The notes under the pieces were generated by a model. The model was given only the letters and a program-made list of their open reading frames with translations. It did not search any database and was not told where the DNA came from. Positions 43,266-55,797 of a stretch of 64,000 nt of DNA are shown here, one piece after another. How positions within the stretch are numbered: position 1 is the first letter of the stretch; each line of letters opens with the position of its first letter. This DNA is from Sepiola atlantica (Eukaryota; Mollusca; Cephalopoda; Sepiida; Sepiolidae): contig OY744520.1 in NCBI GenBank assembly GCA_963556195.1, forward strand, positions 881,001 through 945,000, written 5' to 3'. The translations under genes were made by a program, and so were the position numbers.

Positions 43266-45062
43266 AAACATTAGACTATCGGAAGGATACTATCGGCCAT
43301 GACAATAGGTGATTAGCAAAGTTTTTTTTTATTGTTGTTCAAGGAAATGAGCTTTATTTAACTAATTTAAACCCTAAACCAGTTTTAACACTTGTTCAGT
43401 GATATTTATCTTCGAAAAAAAAAGTCTTACGTTAAAAAAAACATGTTTTCCAGTCGTATGTACATTGAGTCTCGTTTTGGATTTTTCGGAAGCAGCAAAC
43501 CGACTTTTTATTCGGCTATTTCCGGTCATCTACGTTAGCTTGCGTTCAATCTGGGCAAGTACATAGGCTTGTTCGCGTACATCTGTGTTGATGTAAAAAA
43601 AACCTTTTCATGAGTAGACGATTCCAAGAATTATTAGACAGTGGAGAAGCTCCATGTTTCCGGTGACAACTGCCTAATCTCATCAAGGACGCCAAAAAAA
43701 CGTACAGATAAGCTGAGCGAAAGCACAAGAAAGTTAGTTTCGCAGAGCCTAAACCACTCTGTACGAACAAATAGGCTTAATAAACTGTACCCATCGCTAA
43801 TTGTTAGATTCTTGTTCCAGCAAAGTGTAGCATTCTCACACCTCAACTCTGTCCGGGGATTGGCTGAATGAGAACTTTGGAGCCAGTCTTAAAACTTATT
43901 TTTATTGAGCAACTTACAACTCAGATATTAGTCCCCATTCGTGGCAACCTTTAAGACAGGGTTATGCAGAGAAACCCAAAATCATAAGGGAACTTAAGAA
44001 AGCCACAAGAAGTAAGTCCAGAGTTATTCCTTAGTCGATCTGTAAGTATGTCATGGACAAATTTGTGCTGCGCACCATGAAGTGCATAGAACTGAATGGA
44101 TTACATCTGGAACATGGCCCTAAAATAAAAAAAGTCTCATATTTTTATACAATGTTTTAAACATGTGGCAAAAGTACAGAATAGTTAACACTCGAGTATC
44201 CGTAAACCAAAAAGACTATAACACGTAATTTATATCTAACGCATTAGAATAAATCTTACTACCAAACTCGGCTTGGTTGAAGGCGTAGAAACGAATTATA
44301 AGTGGTTTTTAAACGGAAAAATACAGGATTTTTGGTTTTGATGAATTTTCTGCATTCAACGGTCGCTTCTTTATTCGTCATCTGCGTTTGGAAACCGTTT
44401 TTGTAATTTGTTAAAAAATTGATGTTTTAAGTTTTTTTAAATTTTTACCGGTTATTTTATTTTTGTATCTTTATTATTTTCGCAAATTTGAAACAATTTC
44501 CCATGGATATCTTTTATTTTTATTTAGATGTATTTATTTATTTATTTATTTATTTTTTATTTGTTTTGTTTTGTTTTGTTTTCTTTTCTTTATTTCTTTT
44601 CCTCTTTCCCTTATTATTTATGTATTTTTCTCTCTTTCGCCCTTTCTTTTTCTTTTTAGCTATCTATCATTCTTACTTTTCTATTCACATTTTCTTCTAT
44701 CTTTCCTTCTTCTCTTCTTGCTGTTCGCCATCTGCACCCCTTTCCCCCTACCATAGACCGACCCGAGTTGCATCGGCATTTCTCGTCACTTATCCCCACC
44801 CATACCCTCACCATCCGCCATCCACCCTCATTTTCTCATGTAGAACAATCTTGTGGGAATCGGTTGTTTGGTGGTGCCGCCCAAAATCTTCAGCATTGTT
44901 GCCCCAAATTGTCAATGGCGTAACAATTTCCACCCCATCACTTCTTTTTTCCCACCCGACGATTTCATGTTTTCTTTTCTTCTACTTCGTTAACATTGTT
45001 TTCTACCCTTTTTCCTTTCACCTTTATCACGCCCTCTCTCTCTCTGTATTTATATGTGCGTA
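43266..45062. other. No gene recognised; pyrimidine-rich 44460-45060
   Basis: The long open frames at 44463-45234 are F/L/S/Y-rich translations of T/C-rich DNA ending in the CT/TA tract, not genes. Confidence 0.5.
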
Positions 45063-45083
45063 TCTCTCTCTTTCTCTCCCTCC

Positions 45084-45146
<63 letters not shown>

Positions 45147-45147
45147 C
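45063..45147. repeat. (CT)n-(TA)n composite microsatellite
   Basis: CT to 45120, TA to 45147. Confidence 0.95.
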
Positions 45148-45161
45148 ACTAGACTGAAAAA

Positions 45162-47494
45162 TGTGGAGGCATGTGTATTCATATTCTTAAGTATAAACCT
45201 GGAAAAGTACAGGAAAAGTGGAATTTACTTTTAAACTATTGAAGCGTGAATTGAGATTTGAAAATTAAATGTACACTTAATCACAAGGTAGCTAAAATGA
45301 CATACATGTGTAATGGTCTTACTTAGCTCTTTCTGGGATATTAGTATTTTGATTAACACAAGAATGACATAAACACCCGAATATTTTTGTCTTTAATTAT
45401 ACACAAAATTTCGTCTAAATAGTCACCTTAATTAAATAGAAAAAGGGATGCCTTACGTGAATTAACAGATTTGGCCAACTGAGTTTTTACTTGATTTAAT
45501 GACTTAATCACTTAATCGTAATCACTTGATCACTTTATGACTAAGTTTTTAAATTTTCTTTTTAAAATAAATTTGGAATTTTTTTGTTGAAAATTTTGAA
45601 AACAAATCTATTTGTCACTTGTAAGAAATGCAAACATTAGGAAAAGTTTAAAAAATAGAAGTTGGAACAAAATGGTACTGACTATTAAAGAGAGTAAACA
45701 AGTAGGAAAAATTGAATGTAAGTCAATTATCTCAAAGTTTGGTTTAATTTATTTTGATTAAAATTTAAAAAAACACATGTGCTTTGCATGTAACACAACA
45801 ACATCTAAATTTCCTGCCCTGTGTAGTATGGATACATTGTTAAATACAGGCAGATTCAGCCACAGAATCAACTCAACTCGAAATAATGTGGTAAAGAGCA
45901 ATAGCTCATAGATTATTTACATTTTGAATGATGCCTTAAGCAAATTAAACTTAATGTAATGAATCACCTAATTCATTATATTCATTATTAATTTTTTTAA
46001 CATGATTTACCCCAAACAAGGCAGGGCGTCATTATAGACATAAGGAGCTACTGAGAAAAAAAGAAAAGGGGAGAAGGTTTTTTGGGGGGGTCAGCCTAAA
46101 TTGGGATCTGAGCGGCGAGATGTCTGTTCACATTAGTTTTAAATTTCTGCATGTCAGTACTGTCGGGGAAACATGGGGCAGGGAGGGAGTTCCAGAGGCC
46201 AGCAGCACGGTGAAAGAAGCTATCTGAGTAGAATGCTCTCTGGCATCTGGAGGCCTCCACAGGGAATGAATGCGATTTAGTAGATTGTCGAGTTAGTCTA
46301 GTGAATTTACGTCGAGGGGGCACTAGAGTAGCCAACTCATCGGAGCATAATCCATTGAAGTATTTGTAAAACAAACATAAGGATGCTACATTGTGGCGAT
46401 GGGACATAGACTGGAGCTTAGCTGACAGTGAGGGACCTATTAGGTTGGCGACTCTTTTTTGGATCTTGTCAAGGAGGAAGAGACTAGTAGATGATGTACC
46501 AGCCCAGATGTGGCAACAATACTCCATGCATGGGCGAATGGTGGCTTGTAGAGATACAGGATAATGTCAGGTGTGAGGGAGCCAACCTTCTTTGCAGCAG
46601 CCTTGGCAATGTCTTCAATGTATTTGTTCCAATTCATGTTACCTGTGAAGGGTAGGCCGAGGAGTTTGAATGATGAACTTTTCACATTGCTAATTTTACT
46701 CTACATTTAATTCTTCAAATCTCGATTACAGCTTTAATATTTAAGGAGTTAATTCCACTTGTCCTGTAAGGTTTATATTTAAGACTATTAATACACATGA
46801 TTTTGCATTTTTCATTATAATCCACTTTTTAGTAAAACATTGCAGTTTGAGAATATACAATGTATTTATTTAAAGAAATACAAAACATCACTACAATTTT
46901 GAATTTTTTTAAAAAAGACTTTGGAACGAAATAGTGCTGACAATTAGTAAACTATTACGAAGAGTTGAATGTGAGTCAATTATGTCAACGTTTGGTTTAC
47001 CTTTATTTATGACAAATAGTTGTTTTTTTAATTTCAAAATTTTCCAAAAAAAATTATATTATTTCCAAAAAAAGATTTAAACATTTAGTGAGAAAAGTAT
47101 AAAAGTTTAGTTATTAAGTCCCTAAATCTTTGAATCACTAAATCAAGTCAAAAATCAGTTAGCCTAACTTGTTAATTTGCCTAAGTCATCACGTTTGCTA
47201 TTTAATTGAAGTGACTATTAAGACGAAATCTACTGTATAATTAAAGAAAACAATATTTGGGATGTTTTATGCAATTGTTGTGTTAACTAAAATACCAATA
47301 CCCGAGAAAGAGCTAAGAAAAACTATTGCACATGTTTGCCATTTTAGCCACTATTGTGATTAAGTGTGATTAAGTGTAAATGTAATTCTTCAAATCTCAA
47401 TTCACACTTCAATAGTTTAAAAGTTAATTCCACTTGTCTTGTAATTTTCCAGGTTTATATTTAAGAATATTAATATACATGCGTCCGCTTTGTT
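45162..47494. repeat. Complex inverted and direct repeat block with nested LINE
   Basis: About 45162-45590 is matched in reverse by 47085-47494 (CCAGGTTTATAYTTAAGAATAT, CTTCAATAGTTT, CACTTAATCA, GACTATTTAGACGAAAT-type blocks). Direct copies also occur: 46705-46870 with 47380-47555, 45650-45740 with 46910-47005, and 45410-45590 with 47815-47995. The LINE at 46005-46690 interrupts the block. Confidence 0.6.
46005..46690 (-). pseudogene. LINE 3' end, best-preserved C-terminus
   Basis: Minus strand. KLLGLPFTGNMNWNKYIEDIAK then AAAKKVGSLTPDIILYLYK (46685-46530), then a 143-codon open frame 46527-46096: MEYCCHIWAGTSSTS, LLDKIQKRVANLIGPSL, LCLFYKYFNGLCSDELATLVPPRRKF, RAFYSDSFFHRAAGLWNSLPAPCF, KTNVNRHLAAQIPI, stop. 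The 3' UTR follows to about 46005 (CAGTAGCTCC and GCCTTGTTTGGGG on the minus strand). 5'-truncated by insertion. One frameshift separates the two frames. One of the youngest LINE copies in the window. Confidence 0.85.
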
Positions 47495-47689
47495 CACTAT
47501 AGTCCACTTTTTATTAAGGTATTGCACTTTGAGAATGTACAATGTATTTTGTATTATAATTTAAAAACTAAATAAATAACAAGACCCCTAAGCATCAGTG
47601 ATTAGATTCACGTTGAGTCACCTATACTGTGTGTTGGTGCAAATATTAGTAACAATTGCTAATTGAGTTGAACTAATAATCATTATGAA

Positions 47690-48600
47690 ATCACAGCCTT
47701 ACTACATTATTCAGTACTGCCTATAGAAACGAGGTCACAAAAAATTATATTTTCATAAATTTGAATTTAACTTTAAACATAAAGTTAGCAACAATAATAA
47801 CTTCACTTTTATTATACAATAGATTTCGTTTAAATAGTCACTTCAAGTACACAGAAAAGGTGATGACTTAGGCAGATTAACAGATGTCGCTAACTGATTT
47901 GTGATTTGATTTAATGACTCAAAGATTTAGTGACTAAGCTTTTATCACTTGATCACTTTATAACTAAGTTTTTAAATTTTATTTTAAAATGTTAGCAACA
48001 ATAATTACTACTCTTGTATATTTTGAAACAAAAAATGTGTAAATAAAATATATCAAATGAAACATTTACCTTTTCTGGACAGCCCTATTACATGCTTTAG
48101 TACTACCCATAAAGACAAAGCATAAATAACTCTACCCCAATCATTAAGAATTTTAATTTTACAAATGAAATTATTATACATTTTTTAATGAAGCTTGCAA
48201 TTGAAAATAACTTCACTCTTTTAGTTTATCAAAACAAAGTACATAATTAGAATTAGTCAATTAAAACATTTCTCTTCTCTGTACACCCCAACTATATGAT
48301 TTAGTACTGCCCATAACGACAAAACCACAATTGACTATACTTTAGTAATGCATTTAGAGATTAAGTTTAAGAATGACGTTATTCGGAAATAATGAATAGA
48401 AAAACAATAACAAATATATTTACTTTTACTTTTAATTCATTAAAGAAATATTTTTAGAATATTATCAAAAAGACATCAGTCTTTTCTGGACAACCCTACG
48501 CCAGGAGTCAGTACAGCCCACAGGGACAAAATCACAAATGACAATATTCAATTAATTAATTTAGAGTTTTTCTTAAATAAGTGAAGTTATCAAAAATAAG
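47690..48600. repeat. Degenerate tandem repeat, unit about 200 bp
   Basis: TTTTCTGGACAGCCCTA-type block followed by TTTAGTACTGCCCATA-GACAAA(A/G)C at about 48073, 48272 and 48481, with a related start at about 47692. The gap between the first and second includes a family block at 47815-47995. Spacing 199 and 209 bp. No coding frame. Confidence 0.6.
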
Positions 48601-50817
48601 TTAACAAGCAAAATAAATAATGGGGTGGCTTAGAACTGATACCCCCACGTTTAACCTTCTAAAATCCACCCAAATGTTCTTATGTAATTCTTCCTTTGGG
48701 GTTCATTTGTTCTTCTTTCAATAATCAGAGATTCAATTATTAATAAGTTAGAAATTTTCAAAAATAATAATATTTCTTCTGTTTAAACATCATATTTTTT
48801 AAATAATAAAATACAATTTTACTTATTTGTTATATTTAATCATTTTAGTTATTTCTCTTTTTAAATTCTAATTCCATATTCCAATTTAAATTAAATGATT
48901 TGCAATAAAAATCAACATTTTCAGAATTTTGATGTTTAGATTAAAGTAAAGTAAGATAAAAAATATGTTAAATATTTTAAATTCAAATATAAATAAATTC
49001 AGAAAAAACTATTTCTACATGTAAAAAACTTTTTAGAATAAAAAATGTACTCACTATGGCACAAAAAAAACCAGAAAGTCAGTAATATTTGAAATTTCAA
49101 GAAATCTGTTTTTGCTAATTTTGTTTAAATATAAATATGACTTTTCTGGAACTATTTCAAATATCTTCAGACACTGAATTAAACAAAATTACATAGATTT
49201 TACCAAAAATTAAATAAGTATCCAAAATATCCCCGTGCGATCTAAAAAAAAAAACTATCTATGGAATATCATGATGGCTATATTTCATTTTATTAATTCT
49301 ATCAAGTATTTTTAATTTATATAGAAGGTATGGATTTGTAATAGAACATTATTAGAAAACCATCTGTCTGAGTGTTTACTAATAATTTCCCCAATTTATT
49401 TATAGTTTTATTAGAATAAATATAAACAGTTAATCTATTTTTATTAAAAAGTTACTTTTACAGTTTTAATTGGTCTCAATAAGATTTTATTTTCCTATCT
49501 AATTTTTAAATGATATTAAACTTCTTTAAACACGACGAATATGTTTTAGTTTTTACCTTTTTATTTTGTTTTAATTTAAAAAAAATCAAAACGGTAATTG
49601 TGAAAATTACATATTTTTCCAAAGTGAAACTAGAAACTGAATGGTTGTCTGTAAGTAAAACTTCGATGACGTCGCACAGTGGATCGTCTATGGCGGTAAA
49701 CATCCGGTGTGTTTAATTGTTTTTATACTTTTGCCCTACCATACATTTTAAATTAATTGTTAGTAAAATTTAGACCACTTTTAAAAATATTTTTCGGAAT
49801 GTTCCTGTTCTTCAATTTTTCCAATTTTGTTTTGTTTTCAAGATTAAAAAAAATAATTTATTACGTTGCTGAGCGCACATTTATGCATCAACGGCAAGTC
49901 AATTATCATTTTAAAGTTATTTAAAAAAAATTCAACTTAAATATTTAACGACATTGTGTAGCACGTGGTGTTCCAAAATCAACAAAAACATTTTCGTGCA
50001 CGCCGCTCTAATATTAAAGAACCATAAATATTCTAAAATCTTTTTATACAACTATATCTCCCTCAAACATTTATTTCTAAATATTATCTTGGGGTGGGGG
50101 CTTTTAATACATGAAGATTTGCTAAGAATTTTAAAGCAAGTTTAAATGACTTTCTATTCGACAGTTTAAATACTTCCAAATTCCTTTCAAAATAATGTAT
50201 TCATTATTCCAACTATTAACAAAATATTAAAATAGCTGACTTGTTTACGAAGAAACCAAAATGCATTATGATGGATTTAATCTCGTAATAAGAGTTTTAT
50301 TAACTACTTTTTTATTAATATAATAATTGGAAAAGATGGTACTAGTGATGTTTACGGACCGCGTTAAAATGATAACATTATTTAGAAAGCCATTCTTAAT
50401 ATTGGGAGGGGGGTTTGCTAACGATTCTGTACATTCACCTAAATTTGTTGTGTTGCCACCTAGACTTAAGGTTATTGATAGAGTTAAGTGATTCTTTTAG
50501 GGGGACTGTTTCCACATAGACTTAGGATTTGTGGTATAATAATGGATTTTTATTCCCTCCCCCCAATAAAAACAGCACAATTTATATCCCTTTGCAAAAA
50601 ATATGGTTATATTCTCTGAAAACGCTATCCCGATAGCGGTCGTCCAGAAATGTGTGATAATCTTTCGTTAAATTTATATGCAAAACTCTGTATTCTGAAA
50701 TAATTGTTTTTCTTTCCCAACACGTAATCGCCTAAACAAATGATAATCTAATTTTTGTTTAGGGGAGGAGTGAGGGTATCTACAAATTTATCAATGTAAA
50801 CATAACATATAAATTAT
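48601..50817. other. Long AT-rich stretch without repeats or genes
   Basis: 2.2 kb, apparently single-copy within the window. A small GC-richer island at 49605-49705 (GATGACGTCGCACAG, ATGGCGGTAAACATCCGG) stands out. Frames on both strands across it are short. Confidence 0.45.
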
Positions 50818-51120
50818 TATATTCGGACTACTGTTCTCATCTTGGGTGTTTTAATCACAACGTTTCGGCCGATGTAACCTCCTACCTTCTTCAGGTGAAC
50901 TTTGTCGAACTCGGAAATATTTCTGTCGAACTCGGGAATCTGGACGGAATTTCGAACGGAACTCTTTATTTAATCCACGGAGGTAGCATTCTCTCGTTAC
51001 ATCTGCCAGAGGAAAAACAAGAATAGGTTTAAGGCTCCCAAAATTCATACTAGAATTGTCCGCAAAACTCGTGGTGCAGTGGATATAGTACTAAGTATAA
51101 TTCAGTTCGAAGTTTTATAA
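50818..51120 (-). repeat. Family V repeat copy
   Basis: Starts at the terminal motif ATATTCGGACTACTGTTCTCAT and carries the full V core read on the minus strand (CACCTGAAGAAGG...GGCCGAAACGTTGTG), then TTTATTTAATCCACGGAGG. A tRNA-like GTGGTGCAGTGGATATAG...GTTCGAAG follows at about 51070-51105. Confidence 0.6.
50855..50898 (-). ncRNA. Hammerhead-like motif of family V
   Basis: Minus strand: stem I UCAC (50895-50898) with GUGA (50855-50858). Core CUGAAGA (50888-50894). Stem II is GGUAG against CGGCC, partly mispaired here, but the copy at 40900 keeps GGCCG on the 5' side, which would pair fully. GAA is 50864-50866. Two-pair zero-loop stem III AC/GU. Triplet GUU. Confidence 0.4.
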
Positions 51121-51678
51121 AGGTTCAATTTTTAGTGCGGGCGATACGAATAATTGCGAATTACTGAAGAGTTCTTCACAGTCATGGCAGATTGAACGAG
51201 AGCATCGAGTTCTATCTTTCCATTTCCTTAATTATATTTCCTTAATAATATTTATAATTAAAAAGGTTATCTCTAGTTAAAAGACACGAGAGACGTTACT
51301 CAATTGGCATTTTTGTCAATTTAAGCTTCAATATCTTAAACTCTTTCCGAGATATCAATATTTTTAGATTCCTTGTGGTGTTTGCTACATTTTGGGTATA
51401 CAAAAATAAATATTTGCTTTTAATAAAAAAAAGTTGTGTTCATTCAAATTTAATGGAGGGACGCTGATGACCACATATTTTGAATAACTTTTTTTCTACT
51501 GGATCAAATTTTAATTTCTTTATATAAAGTAAAGGCTTTGGACGAGTCAATTCTCATGCCAAAAACCGCATCAAGTTTGGATAAAAACTAAATTAATGAC
51601 ACGCCCAAGAATTGGTAACGATTGGGTAAATGTTGACTGTATGCATATTATTTACAGGCTGCCGTGCGTGAATGTTAA

Positions 51679-51679
<1 letters not shown>
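51121..51679. other. No gene recognised
   Basis: AT-rich single-copy-looking DNA. Confidence 0.4.

Positions 51680-51747
<68 letters not shown>
51680..51747. repeat. (TA)n microsatellite
   Basis: Pure TA. Confidence 0.95.
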
Positions 51748-51748
<1 letters not shown>

Positions 51749-51843
51749 GTTTCACTTTTGATATTTTACTGGTTCAGTCTATTCGTATATATCTATCCAT
51801 CTCAGTATGTCCATTATCTTAGCCTGTTTTTATCTAAGTAACT

Positions 51844-51846
<3 letters not shown>

Positions 51847-51918
<72 letters not shown>
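51847..51918. repeat. (CT)n-(TA)n composite microsatellite
   Basis: CT to 51876, TA to 51918. Confidence 0.95.
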
Positions 51919-51921
<3 letters not shown>

Positions 51922-51954
51922 AGGTTTATGTAGTTTGCTTGAAGCATTGTTTAT

Positions 51955-52682
51955 TTGTATATAGAAATGTGATACTTAGAAGGCAATACAATGCAGAGGT
52001 GTGACGGATAGGCAGAAGTTGGAACAAATAAGACATATAATGGTGGGACAAGTTAAATAGTTTCATCCTTGTTTGCATACACACATATATATATATATAT
52101 ACATATTTTTTTTTCACAAACAGACATATATCTGTTTATCATGTTACAATGTTATGTAATACCTGTATCAAGATGGTCTGGTGGAAACTTCGTATGATAT
52201 AATATTTCGGGAGCTCTTCTCTCTTCAGAACCGTGCTCAAATCAAGTCCAAGCGTGCATATGAAGGTGGCAGTGAGCATGCAGTATCGCAGAGAATACTG
52301 GTTACATTTGAATTCTAACCAGATTTAAATAAATAAATAAATAAACTTCAATTTGTTAAATTTTATTTATCTATTTTTACTTAATTCATTTATTTATTTT
52401 GATTAAATCTTTTTTATAAATTTTTGTATTTGTTTTTTAGAATCTTTTCTTTTTTTTCATTAAATTTTAAATCTAAATTTAAATCTAGTCTATTCGTTTA
52501 AATTAATATGTCGATTATTACTGACATTAAACATAACCTTATCTGTTGTTCGTTTTATATTAATGTGTATATTAATATTTTATATATTTATTTATTTATT
52601 ATTTTTCATGATGCATATTTTATTAATTAATTTAATCCAAGCTAGTATATCTGTACATTCAGCGCTCGTATCTGTCTAATCT
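51955..52682. repeat. Left inverted arm of the PLE
   Basis: Contains on the minus strand TTCTGAAGA (core at 52222-52228) and CCCGAAAT (GAA at 52206-52208), a hammerhead-like core. The right arm has CTGAAG then GGGAA-AGAG-TTCCC at 55465-55484, an intact stem II. The outer end reads TATATAGAAATGTG, whereas the right arm has a long GA run at the same place. Confidence 0.65.
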
Positions 52683-53054
52683 TAATGACATCAATGAAAG
52701 GGGGGTAATTCAGTTGGGTCTGTTTAATGATGTTTAAGTCGCTTTTAAATTTAGTTATTTCTAATTATGTTAGGTTAAAACATTGTTATTCTTATATAAC
52801 GAATATATTTCTTTCTTTTTCATTTTTTTTAATTAATTAATGTTATAGGGTATTATTCCTGCCGGGGTAGTTCCGGCATTTATACTATTAATATTATATA
52901 TTATTATAGGTAATGTTTTGTTAGGTTGCGTTATTACTATGATTAGTTTATAGACATTAATATTTTATTTTTTAATTTTTATTTCTATTTATTCTTTATT
53001 TATTTATTAACTTATTTATTTTATTTCTTTATTTTTTTATTGTTTATTAATTTT

Positions 53055-53146
53055 TATGTATCTATTCATTTTTATTTTTCTGTCATTTCGTGTCATTACT
53101 TTTTATTTATCTATTCATTTTTATTTTTCTGTCATTTCGTGTCAGT
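53055..53146. repeat. Direct duplication of about 43 bp
   Basis: ATCTATTCATTTTTATTTTTC then TGTCATTTCGTGTCA occurs twice, about 50 bp apart, in the 3' region of the PLE. Confidence 0.7.
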
Positions 53147-53251
53147 TAAGGGTTAAATTAAGATCAAATCAATACAACAAGAGTTTGATGTGAAACTGTA
53201 TCAGACTAGAAATGATGATCCTAATTCGAGTCGGTGATTTATTTGGGGACA

Positions 53252-55000
53252 TTATTTTGCCACCGTTGCTCTCCGTAGCAAGGATATCAATCTTGAATAA
53301 TTTGCTGGTGTTGCTACATGCGTCGATGTGTATGTGGAAGGAAGAGGTGCGTGTTCTTTGACTCTAATATATAGGGGCCTCACCGTACTACCAATGTATA
53401 TTTTGTTACATGTGGTACACTGTATACGATATACAGTATATGTGCGGTGGCATTTGTCTGTGTTGTTCATGGCGCAGTTCGTCAGGGAGCAGAGAGTATT
53501 GTGGTAATTGGTGTTCCGTGTTGTCAATTGTTGTCGTAGAGAACGACCGGTGTGTGTTAGTTGAATATCGAGGTTTTCCTTACGTATAGCTTTGCGGATA
53601 GCTGGGGTGATCCTGTCGTTGAAATGCGGCAACTTCAGGAAGCAGATGTTGGAAAGAGTGTGTTGCGTCCGTCTTCGGGGTTCAATGACGTGTTCAATGG
53701 TAGGTGTGGGGTATCCATTGGTCTCTAGTATCTGTTTGATGGTTTTGTCAGCCTCAATGCTGCATTTCATACGGATGCGAGTTAGCTCATTTCTACCATA
53801 GTCTATCTTAGCCTTACGAGAGAGGGCCGATCTGTAATGTATGAATATGTATCTACATACAGGTTTCCTGTAGAATTTAGTGGTTAATGTTCCTTCTCCA
53901 GATATGTTGAAGCTGAAATCTAAAAATGTTAAGGATCTAGAGCTGTCAGGGTGTTCTATTGTAAACTCTATGTGTGATTCAGTGTTGTTGAATGTGTCGA
54001 AGATTGTGTTAGTCTCTTCTTTGGACGATAAAATGATAAGGATGTCGTCCATGTATCGTGTGAAGAAGATGAAGAAGTGACAGAAGTTGAGGACATGTCG
54101 TTCTAATGTATCCATAAATGCGATGGCGAGCAGTCCCGAGAGGCTGGACCCCATAAGCAGTCCTGTTATTTGTTTATATTTGTTTTGTTTCTATGTAAAA
54201 TATGTGTTGTCTATTATTATGTTTAGGAGTTCATGTATATCAGTGGTTGTTAAGCCAAAGCAATAGAGGTCGCTGGATGAGATGCAGTCAGTAATTATGT
54301 TTACTGATGGGTATGTGAGTACAGATGTGTAAAGGGCGACGACGTCAAGGATTAGGACATATCGGTTCAGTTTACGCTATTCTGGTGGTTGTAGATGTAA
54401 CCTCTGGATGACTTATCTGAGCAGCTTACATGTCCGGGGAAGGTAAGTAGTAGGGGTTTAAGTAGATGGGAGAGCAACCAGCAGATTTTATATAGTGGTC
54501 TTTCAATGCTGACTACTATGGGTCTGATTTGTGTGATGGTGCCTGTTTTGTGAGTCTTGATGAGGTTATAGAAAGTAGGAAGTTTACTGTTTCTTGTAAT
54601 TATGTTGTGTCTGTAGCTATTAGGGATGTTTTTTTTTTGCAAATGTTGGTCCAGGCTGTATTAATCTCGTTCTATATTTGTTCGGAAGTTCTGTTGGAAG
54701 CAGGTGTGTAGAGCGTGTCATTGCTAAGTTGGGTGAATGCTAGTGTATCGTAGGTGTCGCGTGAGATAACACAGAATTATTTCCCTTTGTGAGAGGGTAG
54801 GAAGACAAGCTCTGTATCTATTGGGTTTTGAAGTGTGGTTCGTTGTGACCTGGTCTAATTAGGTATGATGTTTGTCTGTTCTTGTTGTATGATAAAAAGT
54901 ATGTTATGTTTTAGGCGTGTTCTAGCGGTTGTTGTGTGGTTGATGTAGTTAGTGATCAAGTTGGTATACAAGGAATTTGGCGGTGGTGGTGTTATGTGCA
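53252..55000 (-). pseudogene. Penelope-like reverse transcriptase and GIY-YIG endonuclease
   Basis: Minus strand, N to C. DTELVFLPSHKGN / SRDTYDTLAFTQL near 54840-54730 (N-terminal PLE segment). LPTFYNLIKTHKTG and RPIVVSIERPLYKI (54600-54450, RT fingers). LILDVVALYTSVLTYPSV near 54345-54300 (motif A with the DVxxLYT aspartate). NTYFT, an in-frame stop, then KYKQITGLLMGSSLSG. From there a 300-codon open frame: MGSSLSG (1-7), catalytic YMDD (34-37), LTFLDFSF, YRKP, then the GIY-YIG nuclease with TVYRI (240-244) in the GIY position, CTTC (247-249 region), YIG (253-255) and RPLYIRVKEH. PLEs use this nuclease for target nicking. One stop and at least one frameshift disable the copy. Confidence 0.85.
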
Positions 55001-55036
55001 GTGTGGTTGATGGTGGGCAGACACTTGAGGTGGTAA

Positions 55037-55601
55037 GTATTAGACAGATACGAGCGATGAATGTATGGATATACTAGCTTGAATTAAATAATTTAATAAA
55101 ATATACATATTTAAAAATGAATAAATAAATAAATAAACTTAATATTAATATACACAATAATATAACACGAACAACAGATAATGCAATGTTTAATGTCAGT
55201 ATTAACCGACTTGGTTTAAATTTAGATTTAAAATTTAATGAAAAAAGAAAAGATTCTAAAAACAAAAAACAATTATAAAAGAAATTTAATAAAAATAAAT
55301 AAATAAATTAAGTAAAAATAGATAAATACAATAAAAAATAAAGTTTATTTACTTTGTTAAGTTTATTTTTTCAAAATCTGGTTATAATTCAAATTTAACC
55401 AGTATTCCCTGCGATACTGCATCCTCACTGCATATGCACAATTGAACTTTAGTTGAGCACGGTTCTGAAGGGGAAAGAGTTCCCTAAATATCATATTATT
55501 ATAATTATATTATATCATACGGAGTTTCAACCAGATCATCTTGATACAGGTATTACATAACATTGTAACATTTTGTACATAAACAGATATATATGTGTTT
55601 G

Positions 55602-55676
<75 letters not shown>

Positions 55677-55797
55677 ATGTATACAATGTATTAAAGGTGA
55701 AACTATTTAACATGTTACACCATTGTATGCCTTATTTGCTCCAACTTGTGTCTGTCCATCACACCTCTGCACAGTATTGCCTTCTAAGTATCACATT

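Noticed and set aside
44463..45234. Long open frames of 97 and 248 codons
   Set aside because: T/C-rich low-complexity DNA ending in a (CT)n-(TA)n tract; F/L/S/Y-only composition, no domain, no homolog recognised.
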